64,000 nucleotides of DNA from CAYFXE01 sp964347035 (GCA_964347035.1 CAYFXE010000013.1:4781-68780); one strand, 5' to 3'. Counted from the stretch's first letter, positions 34,005-43,531 are shown. Notes: generated from the letters alone by a model not told the origin. Made by a program: numbers and translations.

Positions 34005-36116
34005 ATGCTATCATACCCTCTTTCAAGAAGGATGCGAAAAAGACTGCTCCTCTGTTCAGCCTTCCTTATTTTTTGTTCCTGCTCTTTTTTCAAATCTAAG
34101 ATTCTTCCCTATCCGAGCGGAGTCATTTTTCCCTTGGAGAGAAACGGAGGAGTCCTTTACAGAGGAAAAATCAACGATGTTATCCAGAAAAAAGGAAACG
34201 ACCTTTATCTCTCGACAGATAGAGGTATTGTCTACAGTATAGACGGGATAGAGCGGAAGATCAGATGGATCTTCCGGGTAAGGCAAGAATTCGTCAGCGC
34301 TCCTTATCTTGGAGAAAACAGCGTTTATGTCTATGATAGTCAGTCGACACTCTACTGTATTGATATGGATGGCCAGTTGAGCTGGAAGAAAAAGATTGGA
34401 GAAAAAATCACGAGTGGAGTCAAGGAGAGCCAAGGAAGACTGTACTTTGGGACAGAAAAAGGAACCCTGTTTTCCTTTGACCAGAAGGGAGGAGAGGAGC
34501 TCTGGCGGTTTCAGGCTGGAGAGGCCATCCATTCCATGCCTGCTCTAGCCAGAGGAATGGTTGTCTTTGGTTGCGACGATCGCCATCTATATCTGCTGGA
34601 TCTAGACGGGAAAATCATCGATAAATTCGAAACTGGGGATAAGATTCAATCTGTGCTCTTGGTTGACGAAAAATCAGTGTACTTTGGTTCGAATGATTAT
34701 TATTTTTACTGCTTCGATCTGAAAAGAAAAAGAGAGAGATGGAAGGTTAAGACTGGTTGCCGGGTATTCGCCTCACCCATTGCAGACAAAAAAAGAGTCC
34801 TTTTTCTCTGCTGGAATGGTATCCTGTATTGTTTGAGCAAGAAAAACGGAACCATCGTCTGGTGGGATACTATCCATTCTCGCAGTTTTTACAGTCTTGA
34901 AAAAATCGAGGACCGAGTTGTCGTCACATCACTTTCTTCTCTTCTCGTTTCCTATGACATCCAGACAGGCAGGAAGATCGGAGAATTCGAATCAGGCCAG
35001 GTGATTCAGTCCAATCCTCTATGGTTTGAACCATATCTTTTGATCAATCTCTTTGATTTTCAGACCGGAAGGGGGAACCTGATCTTCCTCAAGAAGGCCG
35101 TCAAAGTGGAGTTAAAGCCCTCTTTGGAATCTCCGCAGAAAACAGGAGAGGAGATTCGATTTGCAGCATCAACAAATGGTTTCTTCAAAGCAAATTATGA
35201 ATTTAATCGATACCGATTGCAGAAGGTCGATTTTAATCCGGCCATTTTTTACCTCTCCATCCTCTGGGAAAAAGAGCTGGTCCAGGAAAAATCCGAAGAG
35301 GATGCTTGGCAATGGCTGCCAGAGGTCCCTGGCATTTATGTGGTGGCAGTTGAAGTTGTCGATGAAAAGGAGAGGGCTAGGGCCATGATTCCCTACGTGA
35401 TGGAGAAGGAGAAACCTAGGGTGACCATCAGAGCATCCAAAGAATCTCCCCAAAAGCCCGATCAAGAAATTATCTTTAATGCCCAGGCCAAGGGCTTAAA
35501 AATGCCACAGTATGAATTTTCCCTAAGTCGATTCTTGGGCGCGGATGTCCATCCAACCTTATTCTCGTTTTATCTTCATTGGAAGACGGAAGTCGTCCAG
35601 AAAGCATCAGAGGAATTTTCGTGGACATGGATTCCTGAAGATACAGGGACATACCTGGTAAGTGTCAAAGCCTCCGGTGATAAAGAGCAGGCTGAAGGTC
35701 AGATGGGCTTTCTTGTTGAAAGAGAAAAGCCCAAAGTATCGATCACCCCCTCTCTGGAGTCTCCTCAAGAGATCAGGAAAAAAATCAGTTTTGAAGCAGA
35801 GGCCACAGAAATCGAGGAGCCTAAGTATGAATTCTTTCTCAGCCGCTTAATAAATGTGGAATTCCATCCCGCACTCTTTCTATTCAGAACTTCCTGGGAG
35901 CAGAAAGAAGTTCAACAGGCATCAGAGAAGAAGACATGGGATTGGAGACCAAGGTTGCCCGGAGTTTATACGGTGACAGTCAGAGCTGCAGCCGAAAATG
36001 TCGAAGCAGAATCTGTCGTTGGTTTTAAGATTGTGATGAAGCCCGATCGAAAGGCGAGGGATTTGATTTTATTTTTGATTGGATTTATAAAGATATTCAT
36101 TCCCTTTATGGGATAG
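34005..36116 (+). CDS. PQQ-type beta-propeller lipoprotein with three C-terminal repeats
   Basis: AAGGAG eight bases before ATG 34005 selects this start; the N-terminus is a lipoprotein-type signal (LLLCSAFLIFCSC). Residues about 40-370 are PQQ/BamB-like blades: SAPYLGENSVYVYDSQSTLY, VKESQGRLYFGTEKGTLFSF, YFGSNDYYFYCFDLKRK. Residues about 380-675 hold three copies of a roughly 95-residue Ig-like unit, each with S-x-ESPQ, YEF, P-x-LF/FY, W and a P-GxY-V ending, joined by short EKPxV linkers. A hydrophobic C-terminal helix (DLILFLIGFIKIFIPFMG) follows. It could be a scaffold or assembly factor at the outer membrane. No partner gene adjoins it. Confidence 0.8.
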   Translation: MLSYPLSRRMRKRLLLCSAFLIFCSCSFFKSKILPYPSGVIFPLERNGGVLYRGKINDVIQKKGNDLYLSTDRGIVYSIDGIERKIRWIFRVRQEFVSAPYLGENSVYVYDSQSTLYCIDMDGQLSWKKKIGEKITSGVKESQGRLYFGTEKGTLFSFDQKGGEELWRFQAGEAIHSMPALARGMVVFGCDDRHLYLLDLDGKIIDKFETGDKIQSVLLVDEKSVYFGSNDYYFYCFDLKRKRERWKVKTGCRVFASPIADKKRVLFLCWNGILYCLSKKNGTIVWWDTIHSRSFYSLEKIEDRVVVTSLSSLLVSYDIQTGRKIGEFESGQVIQSNPLWFEPYLLINLFDFQTGRGNLIFLKKAVKVELKPSLESPQKTGEEIRFAASTNGFFKANYEFNRYRLQKVDFNPAIFYLSILWEKELVQEKSEEDAWQWLPEVPGIYVVAVEVVDEKERARAMIPYVMEKEKPRVTIRASKESPQKPDQEIIFNAQAKGLKMPQYEFSLSRFLGADVHPTLFSFYLHWKTEVVQKASEEFSWTWIPEDTGTYLVSVKASGDKEQAEGQMGFLVEREKPKVSITPSLESPQEIRKKISFEAEATEIEEPKYEFFLSRLINVEFHPALFLFRTSWEQKEVQQASEKKTWDWRPRLPGVYTVTVRAAAENVEAESVVGFKIVMKPDRKARDLILFLIGFIKIFIPFMG

Positions 36117-36191
36117 ACTGACGATGATAGAATTTTATGAAAACAGTGATCTTCTGTTATGGGTGAATTTATTCTGAAAGGAGAGAGGAAC

Positions 36192-36737
36192 ATGGATAGG
36201 GAGGAAGCTTTAGATCTTGTCCAGCAGCATCTCAAAAACAAGAATCTCGTCAAACATTCTTTGGCCGTGGAAGCTTGCATGAAAGCCCTTGCCTTTCGGC
36301 TTAACCAAGATGTGGAGAGGTGGAGACTGGCTGGAATCTTGCACGACCTCGATTACGAGACCACAGAGAAGAGCCCCGAACTTCATACCACTGAGACAGT
36401 CAAGATCTTGGAAGAAAAAGGTGTGGACCCAGACATTATTCATGCCATCCAGGCTCATGCAGGACAGGTCCAATGTCAGAATGCCATGGATTGGGCCATA
36501 TTCTCTATCGATCCCTTAACGGGCTTGATTATCGCCGCCACTCTGATGCATCCCAGCAAGAAGCTGAAAGAGGTCGATCCTGGCTTTGTCAAAAGAAGAT
36601 ACAAGGAGAAGAGTTTTGCCCGGGGTGCAAAACGGGAGGACATCGAAAAAATCGAGAATATTGGTCTCGAGCTGGATGAGTTCATAGCTATCTGTCTGGA
36701 AGCCATGCAGGGAATCGATAAAGAGCTGGGCCTCTAA
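36192..36737 (+). CDS. HD-domain phosphohydrolase
   Basis: The 181-residue protein contains HSLAVEACMKALAF, the metal-binding HD pair in LAGILHDLDYE, and HAIQAHAGQVQ; this is the HDIG-type core of small metal-dependent phosphohydrolases. A second ribosome-site-like GAGAGGAA lies just before ATG 36192. The substrate is unknown, nucleotides or signalling phosphates being likely for the class. It ends just before a GGGGACGG-type repeat. Confidence 0.85.
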   Translation: MDREEALDLVQQHLKNKNLVKHSLAVEACMKALAFRLNQDVERWRLAGILHDLDYETTEKSPELHTTETVKILEEKGVDPDIIHAIQAHAGQVQCQNAMDWAIFSIDPLTGLIIAATLMHPSKKLKEVDPGFVKRRYKEKSFARGAKREDIEKIENIGLELDEFIAICLEAMQGIDKELGL

Positions 36738-36742
36738 AAAGT

Positions 36743-36784
36743 GGGGACGGTTCTCTTTTTTCTGGGGAAAAAAAGAACCATCCC
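36743..36784. repeat. GGGGACGG-family inverted repeat, copy A
   Basis: Arms GGGGACGGTTCT (36743-36754) and AGAACCATCCC (36774-36784) pair with one mismatch around a 19-base A/T-rich loop, directly after the HD gene. The loop and T/A tracts could also make it a weak bidirectional terminator. Related copies lie at 43901, 45436 and 62226. Confidence 0.7.
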
Positions 36785-37290
36785 TTATTAACTTATTAAA
36801 AGAGAATTCCATCCCCTTATTTGAAAGGAAACATCTTTTTTTTTCGTGATGAGATACTAAGAAAATGTATCTGGGAATGGCTTCGCTCCCCTTCAGATTT
36901 TTCACGCCATTCTCCATTCGGCCTTCTCGGTTGCTGCTGGGTTCAGGCCTTTTCGTCCGGAAGCGCGGTGTCTCTTCCTTTGCCCGAGTACAAAACCTTG
37001 GGATAAGGCCTGACCCCAGCTCAGACATACTCGCAAGTCGACTTCGTCGACTGCCCTCGAAGGCCAAATTCCGAAGGCTAGGTAGGTTGGGTCGGGGTCT
37101 GAAATGGTCGCTTCACCCATCCCCAAACACCTCTTCTATCACGGAAAAGAAGATGCTTACTATATGAACTTAAGGATTGAACTCTTTTCCTGAAAATAAT
37201 ATATTTGGATGTCATTAATATTGATTACTTTAAAAAAGCCCAATTTTTACCTCTAAAGTGAACACAAAAATTATCTAAAAGGAGGATAAG
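36785..37290. repeat. Gene-free region with inverted repeats
   Basis: No plausible gene is seen. Two nested stem-loops stand out: GAATGGC paired with GCCATTC (about 36874-36911) and GCTGGGTTCAGGCCTT (36936-36951) paired with AAGGCCTGACCCCAGC (37005-37020), 15 of 16 bases matching. A smaller hairpin GTCGACTTCGTCGAC lies near 37037-37051. The left part is GC-rich compared with the AT-rich 37140-37290, which should carry the promoter of the dehydrogenase genes. It looks like a small mobile or REP-like element cluster. Confidence 0.5.
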
Positions 37291-38922
37291 ATGTCTAATG
37301 CCATCATAAAGGTCCCAAGACCGACCAACGAGCCAGTCTATAGCTATGCTCCGGGAACTCCAGAAAGAGAGGCACTGAAGGCCCAGCTGAAAAAGATGTT
37401 GAGTGAAGAAATCGAGATCCCGTTGATTATCGGCGGAAAAGAAGTCCAATCAGGAGAATTTGCCGATTGCCGCTGTCCCCATGACCATCAGCATCTCCTG
37501 GCGCGTTATCATAAGGCCGGCCCGAAAGAAATCGAGCAGGCGGTCCAAGCCGCCAAGAAAGCTTGGCAGGACTGGTCAGAGATGGATTGGGTCTCTCGAG
37601 CTGCCGTTTTCTTACGGGCGGCCGAGTTGTTAGCAACAAAATACCGCCAAGTTCTTAACGCGGCAACTATGCTCGGGCAATCGAAGACATCTCACCAAGC
37701 GGAGATAGATTCGGCCTGCGAGTTGATCGATTTCTACCGGTTTAATCCCTATTACATGCGACAGATCTACACCGAGCAGCCGGATTCGGCTCCGGAGACT
37801 TGGAATTATATGGAATACCGGGCCCTGGAGGGATTCGTGTTCGCGGTAACACCGTTTAATTTCTCGTCAATCGCTGGCAATCTACCGACTTCACCGGCGA
37901 TGATGGGAAACTGTGTTCTCTGGAAGCCGGCCTCATCAGCTGTCTACTCAGCTTATTTCCTTACCGAACTCTGGAAGGAAGCGGGATTGCCGGATGGTGT
38001 GATCAACTTCATCCCCGGCCCCGGCCGTTACGTGGGTGATCCTGTTTTAGAAAAATCCGATTTAGCTGGAGTGCACTTCACAGGCAGCACACCTGTCTTC
38101 CATTCGATGTGGAAGACCATCTGAGCCAGCATCATGAACTACAAGAATTACCCACGGATTGTCGGCGAGACAGGAGGTAAGGATTTTGTCTTTGTTCATC
38201 CGTCGGCAGATCCTGAAGCTGTGGCCACTGCTTTGATCAGGGGGGCGTTCGAGTACCAAGGACAGAAATGTTCGGCCGCCAGCCGTTCGTATCTCCCCTC
38301 GAATCTCTGGCCATCGGTCAAGCAGAGAATGCTGGATGAGATTCAAACCATCCGGATGGGCGATGTGACCGATTTCACGAATTTCATCGGAGCGGTCATC
38401 GACAAGTTAGCTTATGACAGCATTGTCGAATACATCGAGTTTGCCAAGGAATCCAAAGATGCCGAAATCATCTGCGGGGGAGGCTATGATGAAGCCAAGG
38501 GCTACTTTATCGAGCCAACCGTCGTTTTGACTGAAAATCCCAAACACAAGCTGATGGAAGAAGAGATCTTTGGGCCCGTGCTGACTGTTTACGTCTATCC
38601 TGAGTCAAATTTTGAGGAAACGCTGCAGCTGTGCGATGAGACTTCGCCCTATGGATTGACCGGTTCGATATTTGCCCATGACCGACAGGCAATCATCACG
38701 GCCACAAAAGCCCTCCGGCATGCGGCGGGCAACTTTTATATCAACGACAAGCCGACTGGAGCTGTGGTCAGTCAGCAGCCTTTCGGTGGTGCTCGCGGTT
38801 CTGGTACCAACGATAAGGCCGGTTCTTACCTGAACCTGTTGCGTTGGGTGAGTGCCCGGACGATCAAGGAAAACTTGAATCCACCGAAGGATTATCGGTA
38901 TCCGTTCCTGAGCCGAGATTAA
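37291..38922 (+). pseudogene. 1-pyrroline-5-carboxylate dehydrogenase interrupted by one in-frame TGA
   Basis: The two open parts (37291-38121 and 38125-38922) are in the same frame and together make a normal 543-residue enzyme oxidising glutamate semialdehyde to glutamate in proline breakdown. Motifs: AVTPFNFSSIAGNLP, GVHFTGSTPVF, YPRIVGETGGKDFVFVHP, catalytic C327 in YQGQKCSAASRSY, and EEEIFGPVLTVYVYP. The only defect is TGA at codon 278 in the segment SMWKTI-stop-ASIMNYKNYPRI, where relatives typically have Gly; GGA to TGA is a single-base change. It may be a nonsense mutation, a base error, or readthrough. AAGGAGG precedes the ATG. Confidence 0.85.
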
Positions 38923-38955
38923 TTCATCAGATTTCCTTATCTACAGGAGGCATAT

Positions 38956-40482
38956 ATGAAGGAACTACTCGAAAAATTAAGGATTAAGCAGGAGAATCTC
39001 GGGGCCTGTGCTGGTCCAGAGGCCTGGTTTGATGATGAAGAAGGACAGGAGCTTGTTTCCATCAACCCGACGACTGGAGAGCCTATCGCCAAGATTAGAC
39101 AAGCAACTGAAAAAACATACGAGCAGGTTGTCAGTCAAGCTGACGAATCTTTCAAGAAGTGGCGGATGATGCCTGCTCCGCAACGGGGACTTGTGGTCCG
39201 CGACCTCGGTCAGGCTATCCGTGATGTGAAAGACCTGTTGGGAGAGCTGGTGACTCTCGAGATGGGAAAGATTAAAGTGGAAGGAGTCGGCGAGGTTCAG
39301 GAGATGATCGATATCTGCGATTTTGCTGTTGGATTGAGCCGGCAGCTCTACGGGCTGACCATGCACTCGGAGCGCCCGGGCCACCGTATGTACGAACAGT
39401 GGCATCCCCTGGGCGCCATAGGGGTCATCACCGCTTTTAACTTTCCGGTGGCGGTTTGGGCTTGGAATGCGGCCATCGCCGCCGCCTGCGGGGATACCGT
39501 TATCTGGAAGCCTTCCTCAGATACTCCGTTGACAGCCATCGCCGTACAGCACATTTCCAACAGAGTGATGGCTGATCACGGGCTCAACGGTATTTTTAAC
39601 CTTCTGATCGGCCGTGGAGCCGTTGTTGGAGAAAAGATGATAAACGACTCACGCCTCCCTCTCATTTCCTTCACGGGATCCACTTTGATGGGACGGCGAG
39701 TCTCCGAAGCAGTGGCTCGTCGATTCGGGCGGACAATCCTCGAGCTCGGAGGGAACAATGCCATCATCGTGACCGAGGAGGCTGACCTGGAAATGGCAGT
39801 GCGTACTATCCTCTTTGGAGCTGTCGGAACGGCCGGCCAACGGTGCACAACCACTCGCAGGATCATCATGCACAGATCGATCTCCTCGGAATTGACAGAG
39901 AGGATCATCAAGGGCTACCAACAGGTGCAGATCGGAAATCCGTTGGAAGAAGGGATTTTGATGGGGCCCCTAGTGACAAAAACAGCGGTGGAAGATATGA
40001 TGGCGGCTTTGGAAAAGGCTAAGGAGCAGGGGGGAGAAGTGATCTTTGGTGGGAACAGACTTCCTGAACATGGAGAACAGTTTGTCGAACCGACTATCGT
40101 CAAGATGCCTGCTCAGACAGAGATCGTGCACAACGAGACCTTTGCTCCCATCCTCTACCTGATGGAATATGACGCCATCGAAGAAGCGATCGAGCTTCAT
40201 AACGAAGTTCCCCAAGGATTATCCAGTGCAATCTTCACGACCAATCTCATAAAAGCTGAAAAATTCCTCTCTCATGAAGGTTCTGACTGTGGGATCGCCA
40301 ATGTCAATATCGGGACTTCTGGAGCAGAAATAGGTGGAGCTTTTGGTGGAGAGAAGGAAACCGGGGGAGGAAGAGAATCCGGGTCAGACGCCTGGAAAGG
40401 ATACATGCGTCGACAGACAAACACCATCAACTGGTCCAAAGAGCTTCCCCTCGCTCAAGGTATCAAATTCGTTGAAAAATAA
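38956..40482 (+). CDS. ALDH7-family aldehyde dehydrogenase (aminoadipate-semialdehyde type)
   Basis: The 508-residue enzyme has the ALDH7 signatures: PLGAIGVITAFNFPVAVWAW, catalytic Glu in ILELGGNNAIIV, catalytic Cys in AGQRCTTTRRII, and C-terminal GTSGAEIGGAFGGEKETGGG. ALDH7 enzymes oxidise alpha-aminoadipate semialdehyde or piperideine-6-carboxylate in lysine breakdown, and also broad aldehydes. Its gene starts 33 bases after the P5C dehydrogenase with its own AGGAGG, so the two form an amino-acid catabolic pair. The final ten codons run into the GGGACGTTCCTC repeat arm. Confidence 0.9.
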   Translation: MKELLEKLRIKQENLGACAGPEAWFDDEEGQELVSINPTTGEPIAKIRQATEKTYEQVVSQADESFKKWRMMPAPQRGLVVRDLGQAIRDVKDLLGELVTLEMGKIKVEGVGEVQEMIDICDFAVGLSRQLYGLTMHSERPGHRMYEQWHPLGAIGVITAFNFPVAVWAWNAAIAAACGDTVIWKPSSDTPLTAIAVQHISNRVMADHGLNGIFNLLIGRGAVVGEKMINDSRLPLISFTGSTLMGRRVSEAVARRFGRTILELGGNNAIIVTEEADLEMAVRTILFGAVGTAGQRCTTTRRIIMHRSISSELTERIIKGYQQVQIGNPLEEGILMGPLVTKTAVEDMMAALEKAKEQGGEVIFGGNRLPEHGEQFVEPTIVKMPAQTEIVHNETFAPILYLMEYDAIEEAIELHNEVPQGLSSAIFTTNLIKAEKFLSHEGSDCGIANVNIGTSGAEIGGAFGGEKETGGGRESGSDAWKGYMRRQTNTINWSKELPLAQGIKFVEK

Positions 40483-40483
40483 A

Positions 40484-40917
40484 GGGACGTTCCTCAAAGT
40501 GCCACCCTTGTCATCTGTCATAAACAACTCTTGAAATCTGGAAAAAACATGACAGCGGATTCGTGAGAGAGAGAAATTTTTCGGGAGATTTCACCGATCG
40601 TCGTCCCTTATCGACAAACATTGAAGCCGTGAATCTTTTGAGGTCGGTTATCGTATGTATAGATGAAGGCCAAAAATAATTAAAGAAAAGGATAAATATC
40701 ATGGCTAAAAGATTGTATCGATCGCAGCAACACAAGATGATCGGGGGGGTTTGTGGTGGATTAGGAGAATACTTTGAGCTAGACGTGACGCTGACCCGGC
40801 TGATTTTTGTCGCCGTTGGTGTGCTGACAGCTATTTTTCCGATGGTCCTGTTCTACATCATCGCCTGGATCATCGTTCCTGTTAAAGAAAAATAAGAAAA
40901 ATAAGAGGAACATCCCC
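40484..40917. repeat. Half-repeat arms flanking the pspC-like gene
   Basis: GGGACGTTCCTC (40484-40495) and GAGGAACATCCC (40905-40916) are reverse complements with one mismatch, each preceded by an AAATAA tract, about 410 bases apart with the small PspC gene inside. The arms resemble the GGGGACGG repeat family. The rest of 40496-40700 shows nothing recognised. Confidence 0.5.
40701..40895 (+). CDS. PspC-domain membrane protein
   Basis: A 64-residue PspC-type protein: KRLYRSQQHKMIGGVCGGLG at the N-terminus, then the amphipathic YFELDVTLTRLIFVAVGVL and a hydrophobic helix ending in IIAWIIVPVKEK. PspC domains sit in the inner membrane and take part in phage-shock envelope-stress responses; other psp genes are not in the window. 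AAAGGA precedes the ATG. Confidence 0.9.
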   Translation: MAKRLYRSQQHKMIGGVCGGLGEYFELDVTLTRLIFVAVGVLTAIFPMVLFYIIAWIIVPVKEK

Positions 40918-40977
40918 GTGTTGACTTATCCTGCCTGATACGGTATTTTTTAACCGCCTTTTACCCGAGGATAAGCA

Positions 40978-41652
40978 ATGGTGAAAGAAGATAAAATCTC
41001 CTTCAAGCATATTGCGATTGAAGGAGGACCTAAATCTGGGAAGACTTTTCTGGCCAATATCTTAGCCCAGAAGATCGGAGGAAGAGCTGTCTATGACCAG
41101 GTGGAGAATCCTTATCTCAAGGAATTTTATGACGAAAAAGAAGGCGCCGCCTTTTTGGCCCAGCTCGTATTCTTGGTAAACAGATACCATCAACAGCAAA
41201 AGCTTCTGCAAAGGGATCTTTTCGATGAAAGGGTCTTCTGCGATTATATTCTGGAGAAGGACAAGATTTATGCCTACCAGACGTTAACAGATGATGAGCT
41301 CATCGTGTATGAGAAAATTTACGGCATTTTCTCGGAGAGAGTGGCCAAGCCGGATTTGACCATTTATCTTCAGCTCTCTTTACCTGCTCTGGTGAAAAGA
41401 ATTGCCAAGCAGGGGAGTGCTCTGGAAAAAAATATCTCCGAAAAATATCTTGCGGATATCCTCGAGGCCTTCGACTATTTTTTCTTCAATTATGAGGCAA
41501 CTCCACTCTTGGTGATTCGGGTCGACGAGTTGGATTTTAACCGGAAAGAAGATATAATGGATATTGTCGAGAAGATCAAACAGATGAAAAAAAGTCCTCT
41601 CTACTATGTGCCTTTGAGTAAAGAGAATAAGAAAAAAGACAAGGATCAATAG
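40978..41652 (+). CDS. Deoxynucleoside kinase family protein
   Basis: The 224-residue protein has a Walker A IAIEGGPKSGKTFLANIL, the DERVFCDYILEKDKIYA segment of deoxyguanosine/deoxyadenosine kinases, and PDLTIYLQLSLPALVKRI with the LID-type arginine following. It would salvage deoxynucleosides with ATP. Such kinases often lie next to pantothenate genes, as here (panB starts 71 bases downstream), though the reason is unclear. No obvious ribosome site beyond GAGGATAAGCA is seen. Confidence 0.82.
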   Translation: MVKEDKISFKHIAIEGGPKSGKTFLANILAQKIGGRAVYDQVENPYLKEFYDEKEGAAFLAQLVFLVNRYHQQQKLLQRDLFDERVFCDYILEKDKIYAYQTLTDDELIVYEKIYGIFSERVAKPDLTIYLQLSLPALVKRIAKQGSALEKNISEKYLADILEAFDYFFFNYEATPLLVIRVDELDFNRKEDIMDIVEKIKQMKKSPLYYVPLSKENKKKDKDQ

Positions 41653-41723
41653 TCTATTCTTGGCGTTTAATGACTTTACCTCAATCTCGATGTTAAAGGC
41701 GAGATGGGGAGAAAGGATTAGCC

Positions 41724-42593
41724 ATGCCTGACCATAAAATTGAACCTGTAACCATCCCATCACTTCAAACAAAAAAAGAGAAGAACGAAAAGATTGTTGC
41801 TTTGACAGCATATGATTTTCCTGTGGCCAAGATCGTCGATGAAGCAGGGATAGATATTATCCTCGTCGGTGATTCCCTTGGTATGGTGGTATTAGGGTAC
41901 GAAAACACAATCCCGGTCACCATGGAAGAAATGATTCACCACACAAAGCCAGTGTCGAGAGCGGCCAAGAGGGGATTAGTCATCGGGGACATGCCTTATT
42001 TTTCTTTTCATCTGTCTCTGGAGGAATCAGTTTATAATGCCTCACGATTTTTAAAGGAGGGAGGAGCCAAGGCGGTTAAGATAGAAGGAGCCTCGAAAAA
42101 AAGGCTGAGATTGATTGAGACGCTCGTGGAAGCAGAAATTCCTGTTATGGGGCATATAGGCCTTACCCCACAGTCCATCCATCATCTGGGTCAGTACCGG
42201 GTCAGAGGAAAAGCAGTGGAAGAGGCGAAAAGCCTGATCGACGAGGCTCTCAACCTGGAAAAATCTGGAATTTTCTCTGTGGTCTTGGAATGTGTTCCTG
42301 ACCAGGTGGCCCGCATCATAACAGAGAAACTTAAAATCCCGACCATAGGCATCGGTGCAGGCCCCTTCTGTGATGGTCAAATTATTGTCTTCCATGATTT
42401 GGTCGGCCTTTTAGACGGACGCTTGCCCAAATTTGTCAAGAAATACCTAGATTTGCAGGGACTCATCAGCCAAGCTTTGAACAATTATATCGAGGATGTG
42501 AAAGAAGGCCGGTTCCCGGATAAGAGCCATTCCTATCACCTGAAACCGGAAACACTCAGATTGATCGAGAAAGATAAGCCGCGGAAAAAGTGA
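41724..42593 (+). CDS. panB: 3-methyl-2-oxobutanoate hydroxymethyltransferase
   Basis: The 289-residue TIM-barrel enzyme adds a hydroxymethyl group from methylene-tetrahydrofolate to ketoisovalerate, the first pantothenate step. Motifs: IVALTAYDFPVAKIVDEAG, ILVGDSLGMVVLGYENTIPV, GDMPYFSFHLS, VMGHIGLTPQSIHHLGQYRV and TIGIGAGPFCDGQIIVFHD. All expected metal and substrate residues appear. AAAGGATTAGCC precedes the ATG. It begins the panB-panC-panD run. Confidence 0.96.
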   Translation: MPDHKIEPVTIPSLQTKKEKNEKIVALTAYDFPVAKIVDEAGIDIILVGDSLGMVVLGYENTIPVTMEEMIHHTKPVSRAAKRGLVIGDMPYFSFHLSLEESVYNASRFLKEGGAKAVKIEGASKKRLRLIETLVEAEIPVMGHIGLTPQSIHHLGQYRVRGKAVEEAKSLIDEALNLEKSGIFSVVLECVPDQVARIITEKLKIPTIGIGAGPFCDGQIIVFHDLVGLLDGRLPKFVKKYLDLQGLISQALNNYIEDVKEGRFPDKSHSYHLKPETLRLIEKDKPRKK

Positions 42594-42673
42594 TCAGGAT
42601 TGATGAATCTCAAAGCCTAAGGTGAATCCTTCCCGAGATAGATTGATTCCTTCAGGCCTGTTCGAGGATTTTT

Positions 42674-43525
42674 ATGAAGATTGTCAGAACTATCGCTGAG
42701 ATGAAAAAGCTCGTGAGAGAGCTTAAATCTCAGAAGAAAAGAATCGGGCTTGTCCCGACTATGGGTTCTTTACACGAGGGCCACTTGAGCCTTGTGAGGA
42801 AATCCCTCCAGGAATCTGATGTGACAGTGGTCAGTATTTTTGTCAACCCGACGCAGTTCGGGCCGAAGGAGGATTTTAAACAATATCCTCGTGATCTGGA
42901 CCGAGACACCCAGATTCTAGAAGAAATAGGAGTCGAGATCATCTTCTGCCCGGATGTAGAGGAGATGTATCCTGAAGGATACAAGACTTATGTCGAAGTC
43001 CAAAAGCTGCAGGATAAGCTTTGTGGCCAGTCACGCCCCGGACATTTTAAAGGCGTCTGTACAGTCGTTTTGAAATTATTCCAGATCGTCAGTCCTGACG
43101 TGTCCTTCTTCGGTCAGAAAGACGCCCAACAAGCGATTATCCTGAAAAAAATGGTCAAAGACTTGGATCTGGATGTCAACATCGAGGTCATGTCCATTGT
43201 GAGAGATGACGATGGCCTTGCCTTAAGTTCCCGAAACGCTTACTTGACTCCTGAGGAGAGAAAAGCCGCCCTCTGTCTTTCTAAAAGCCTGGGTGAAGCC
43301 CAAGCGATGATCGAAAAAGGGGAGAGAGGAGCAAAAGCAATCCTTAACAAGATGATAGATGTCATCGGCAAAGAGCCTTTGGCCAAGATAGATTATATCG
43401 AGATCGTGGATAAGGAGAATCTGAATCCTCTTTCAAGAATTGAAGGGGAAGCCTTGATTGCTCTCGCGGTCTTTATCGGAGATGTCAGGCTTATCGATAA
43501 TACCCTTATCCAACTAAAGGAGTAA
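42674..43525 (+). CDS. panC: Pantothenate synthetase (pantoate-beta-alanine ligase)
   Basis: The 283-residue enzyme joins pantoate and beta-alanine with ATP. Motifs: GLVPTMGSLHEGHLSLV with the HxGH ATP loop, SIFVNPTQFGPKEDFKQYPR, GVCTVVLKLFQIVSP, FFGQKDAQQ and DDDGLALSSRNAYL with the SSRN signature. It starts 80 bases after panB and its stop is within six bases of panD. Confidence 0.96.
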   Translation: MKIVRTIAEMKKLVRELKSQKKRIGLVPTMGSLHEGHLSLVRKSLQESDVTVVSIFVNPTQFGPKEDFKQYPRDLDRDTQILEEIGVEIIFCPDVEEMYPEGYKTYVEVQKLQDKLCGQSRPGHFKGVCTVVLKLFQIVSPDVSFFGQKDAQQAIILKKMVKDLDLDVNIEVMSIVRDDDGLALSSRNAYLTPEERKAALCLSKSLGEAQAMIEKGERGAKAILNKMIDVIGKEPLAKIDYIEIVDKENLNPLSRIEGEALIALAVFIGDVRLIDNTLIQLKE

Positions 43526-43531
43526 GCAGTG

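Noticed and set aside
38122..38124. TGA read as glycine or selenocysteine by recoding
   Set aside because: Many neighbouring genes end normally with TGA, the site corresponds to Gly and not Cys, and no SECIS-like hairpin was recognised after it; error or nonsense mutation is simpler.
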